DNA of 64,000 nucleotides from Litoreibacter albidus (GTDB lineage Bacteria; Pseudomonadota; Alphaproteobacteria; Rhodobacterales; Rhodobacteraceae), in NCBI RefSeq assembly GCF_900107015.1, contig NZ_FNOI01000001.1, positions 684,501 to 748,500 of the forward strand, read 5' to 3'. Position numbers and translations under genes: made by a program. The notes beneath the pieces were generated by a model that was not told where the DNA came from, did not search any database, and was given only the letters and a program-made list of their open reading frames with translations. The first letter of the stretch is position 1; each line of letters begins with the position of its first letter. Positions 62,719-64,000 of the stretch are shown piece after piece.

Positions 62719-64000
62719 ATGAAGATTAGCTTGTACACCTCGGCCGCTATTGTCGCGCTGAGCACTGCGTCTGCCATTGCGGACGGTCATCTTGCGTTCG
62801 GCACCGACGGCGGTGACTTCACGTGGGACAGTTACAATGAATTTGCAGCCGCCACGGATTTGAGCGGCCAAACGGTGTCGATCACCGGCGCTTGGACGGG
62901 GAACGAAAAGGAAAAGGTGGAAAAAGTGTTCGCCTATTTCACAGCAGCCACCGGCGCTGAGGTGAACTACTCGGGTTCCGACAGCTTCGAGCAAGATATC
63001 GTGGTTTCCGCGCGCTCCGGCTCCGCGCCGAACTTGGCGGCTTTCCCTCAACCTGGTCTTGCGGCCGATATGGCCAGCCAAGGCCTGCTGACGCCATTGG
63101 CCGAGGGCAGCGACGCATGGGTGCGCGACAACTTCGCGGCGGGCCAGTCGTGGGTTGATCTGGGCACTTATGCGGACAAGGACGGGGCCGACCAGCTATA
63201 CGGCTTGTTCTACCGCGTCGACGTGAAATCCTTGGTTTGGTACGTGCCGGAAGCCTTTGACGAAAGCGGCTACGACATTCCAGAGACGATGGAAGAGCTG
63301 AAGGCGCTGACCGATCAGATCGTGGAAGACGGCGGCACCCCTTGGTGCATCGGTCTGGGATCAGGGGCGGCGACGGGCTGGCCTGCAACCGACTGGGTTG
63401 AAGACATGATGCTGCGCACCAACACGCCTGAGGATTACGACGCGTGGGTGAAGAACGAGATGAAGTTCGACGATCCCAAGGTTATTGCTGCGATTGAAGC
63501 CTTCGGCGAGTTCGCCCGCAATGACGCCTATGTAGACGGCGGCGCGGCGGCCGTCGCCAGCACCGACTTTCGTGACAGCCCTGCGGGCCTGTTCACGATT
63601 CCGCAAAAATGCTACATGCACCGTCAGGCGTCCTTTATTCCTGCCTTCTTTCCAGAGGGCACCGAAATGGGCACAGACGTCGATTTCTTCTACTTTCCGG
63701 CGTTTGAAGAGAAAGACTTAGGCAAGCCGGTTCTTGGGGCAGGGGCGCTCTTTGCGATCACCAACCCGTCCGAAGCGGCGAACGCGATGATCGAGTTCAT
63801 GAAACTCCCAATCGCGCATGAGTTGTGGATGACGCAAGGCGGCTTCCTTACGGCCCACGCGGGCGTCAATTTGGCGGCCTATGCGGACGACAGCCTGCGC
63901 GCGCAAGGCGAAATTCTGCAAAACGCCACGACGTTCCGCTTCGACGCGTCTGACCTGATGCCGGGTGAAATCGGCGCAGGGGCGTTCTGGACCGGCATGG
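62719..64000 (+). CDS. aglE: alpha-glucoside ABC transporter binding protein, partial
   Basis: First 427 residues visible; the 3' end is beyond the window. MKISLYTSAAIVALSTASAI with an ASAIA-D signal cleavage, then a large extracellular solute-binding fold: LSGQTVSITGAWTGNEKEK, AAFPQPGLAADMASQGLL, GLFYRVDVKSLVWYVPEAF, DWVEDMMLRTNTPEDYDAW. This matches AglE of the aglEFGAK glucoside ABC systems; the substrate might be alpha- or beta-glucoside given the GH1 neighbour. AGGAGGATAT-like ribosome site precedes the ATG. Confidence 0.88.
   Translation, partial: MKISLYTSAAIVALSTASAIADGHLAFGTDGGDFTWDSYNEFAAATDLSGQTVSITGAWTGNEKEKVEKVFAYFTAATGAEVNYSGSDSFEQDIVVSARSGSAPNLAAFPQPGLAADMASQGLLTPLAEGSDAWVRDNFAAGQSWVDLGTYADKDGADQLYGLFYRVDVKSLVWYVPEAFDESGYDIPETMEELKALTDQIVEDGGTPWCIGLGSGAATGWPATDWVEDMMLRTNTPEDYDAWVKNEMKFDDPKVIAAIEAFGEFARNDAYVDGGAAAVASTDFRDSPAGLFTIPQKCYMHRQASFIPAFFPEGTEMGTDVDFFYFPAFEEKDLGKPVLGAGALFAITNPSEAANAMIEFMKLPIAHELWMTQGGFLTAHAGVNLAAYADDSLRAQGEILQNATTFRFDASDLMPGEIGAGAFWTGM

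Noticed and set aside
1-64000. CRISPR array
   Set aside because: No run of regularly spaced identical repeats was seen on either strand.

Overview
The window looks like the chromosome of a marine Roseobacter-group alphaproteobacterium (Rhodobacteraceae). Reasons: a DMSP demethylase/acrylyl-CoA reductase pair (dmdA-acuI), a permuted two-piece tmRNA, a trgA-trgB-cysK block as known from Rhodobacter, CGFS glutaredoxin beside a short BolA, DUF4169 and ribbon-helix-helix genes behind fumC, and GC-rich coding DNA. Species cannot be named from what is visible. Both edges cut genes (pgk on the left, an aglE-like binding protein on the right).

Layout. 1-8.2 kb: lower glycolysis/gluconeogenesis on the minus strand (pgk, gap1, gap2) with LacI-type palindromes in front of both gap genes. 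Between gap1 and gap2 sits an AT-richer island of about 2 kb (2873-4902) with a toxin-like gene and possible partner genes. It is bounded by a ~147 bp direct repeat of the gap2 3' end, as if an element had integrated there. Then periplasmic MsrB, a fasciclin protein, ZapA and a coiled-coil partner. 8.4-13.7 kb: transketolase, an Fe-S block (a degenerate glutaredoxin, Grx4, BolA) and purL. 13.7-21.9 kb: a hairpin-rich intergenic region, a LysR regulator divergent from a giant indolepyruvate ferredoxin oxidoreductase, TusA, and a coupled membrane hydrolase-P450-DUF3592 set. 21.9-29.4 kb: a lower-GC patch (AraC, DUF1801, VOC), fumC-DUF4169-RHH, a possible orphan immunity gene, SspB-like adaptor, chromate genes and an ArsR remnant.

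29.4-34.8 kb: tmRNA (tag ANDNKAPMAMAA) and a compact ureDABCEFG operon. 34.9-39.2 kb: aldehyde dehydrogenase, GST, NmrA-like and FAD proteins. 39.1-45.8 kb: a GntR regulator with a perfect inverted repeat, divergent from DUF2182-DUF1326-DinB-dmdA-acuI, followed by a BCCT transporter whose early coding sequence contains a 12-bp hairpin. 45.9-54.7 kb: a PLP enzyme, photolyase, trgA-trgB-cysK, an MscS channel, AlaX-type editing protein and tRNA-Ser(GGA). 54.7-58.7 kb: otnI/otnC-like four-carbon sugar-acid genes, a YcaQ-like protein and a flavin monooxygenase. 59.1-64 kb: glucoside use (glucokinase, GH1 glucosidase, LacI regulator) divergent from an ABC binding protein, with two CAAAGCGCTTTG operators.

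Most genes are ordinary core or clade-typical genes. The strongest candidates for something unusual are the gap-flanked cassette, the extended DMSP operon with its operator, the hairpin inside the BCCT gene and the hairpin/sRNA-like region at 13.79-14.01 kb. All functional calls are from reading the translated sequences; no searches were run.
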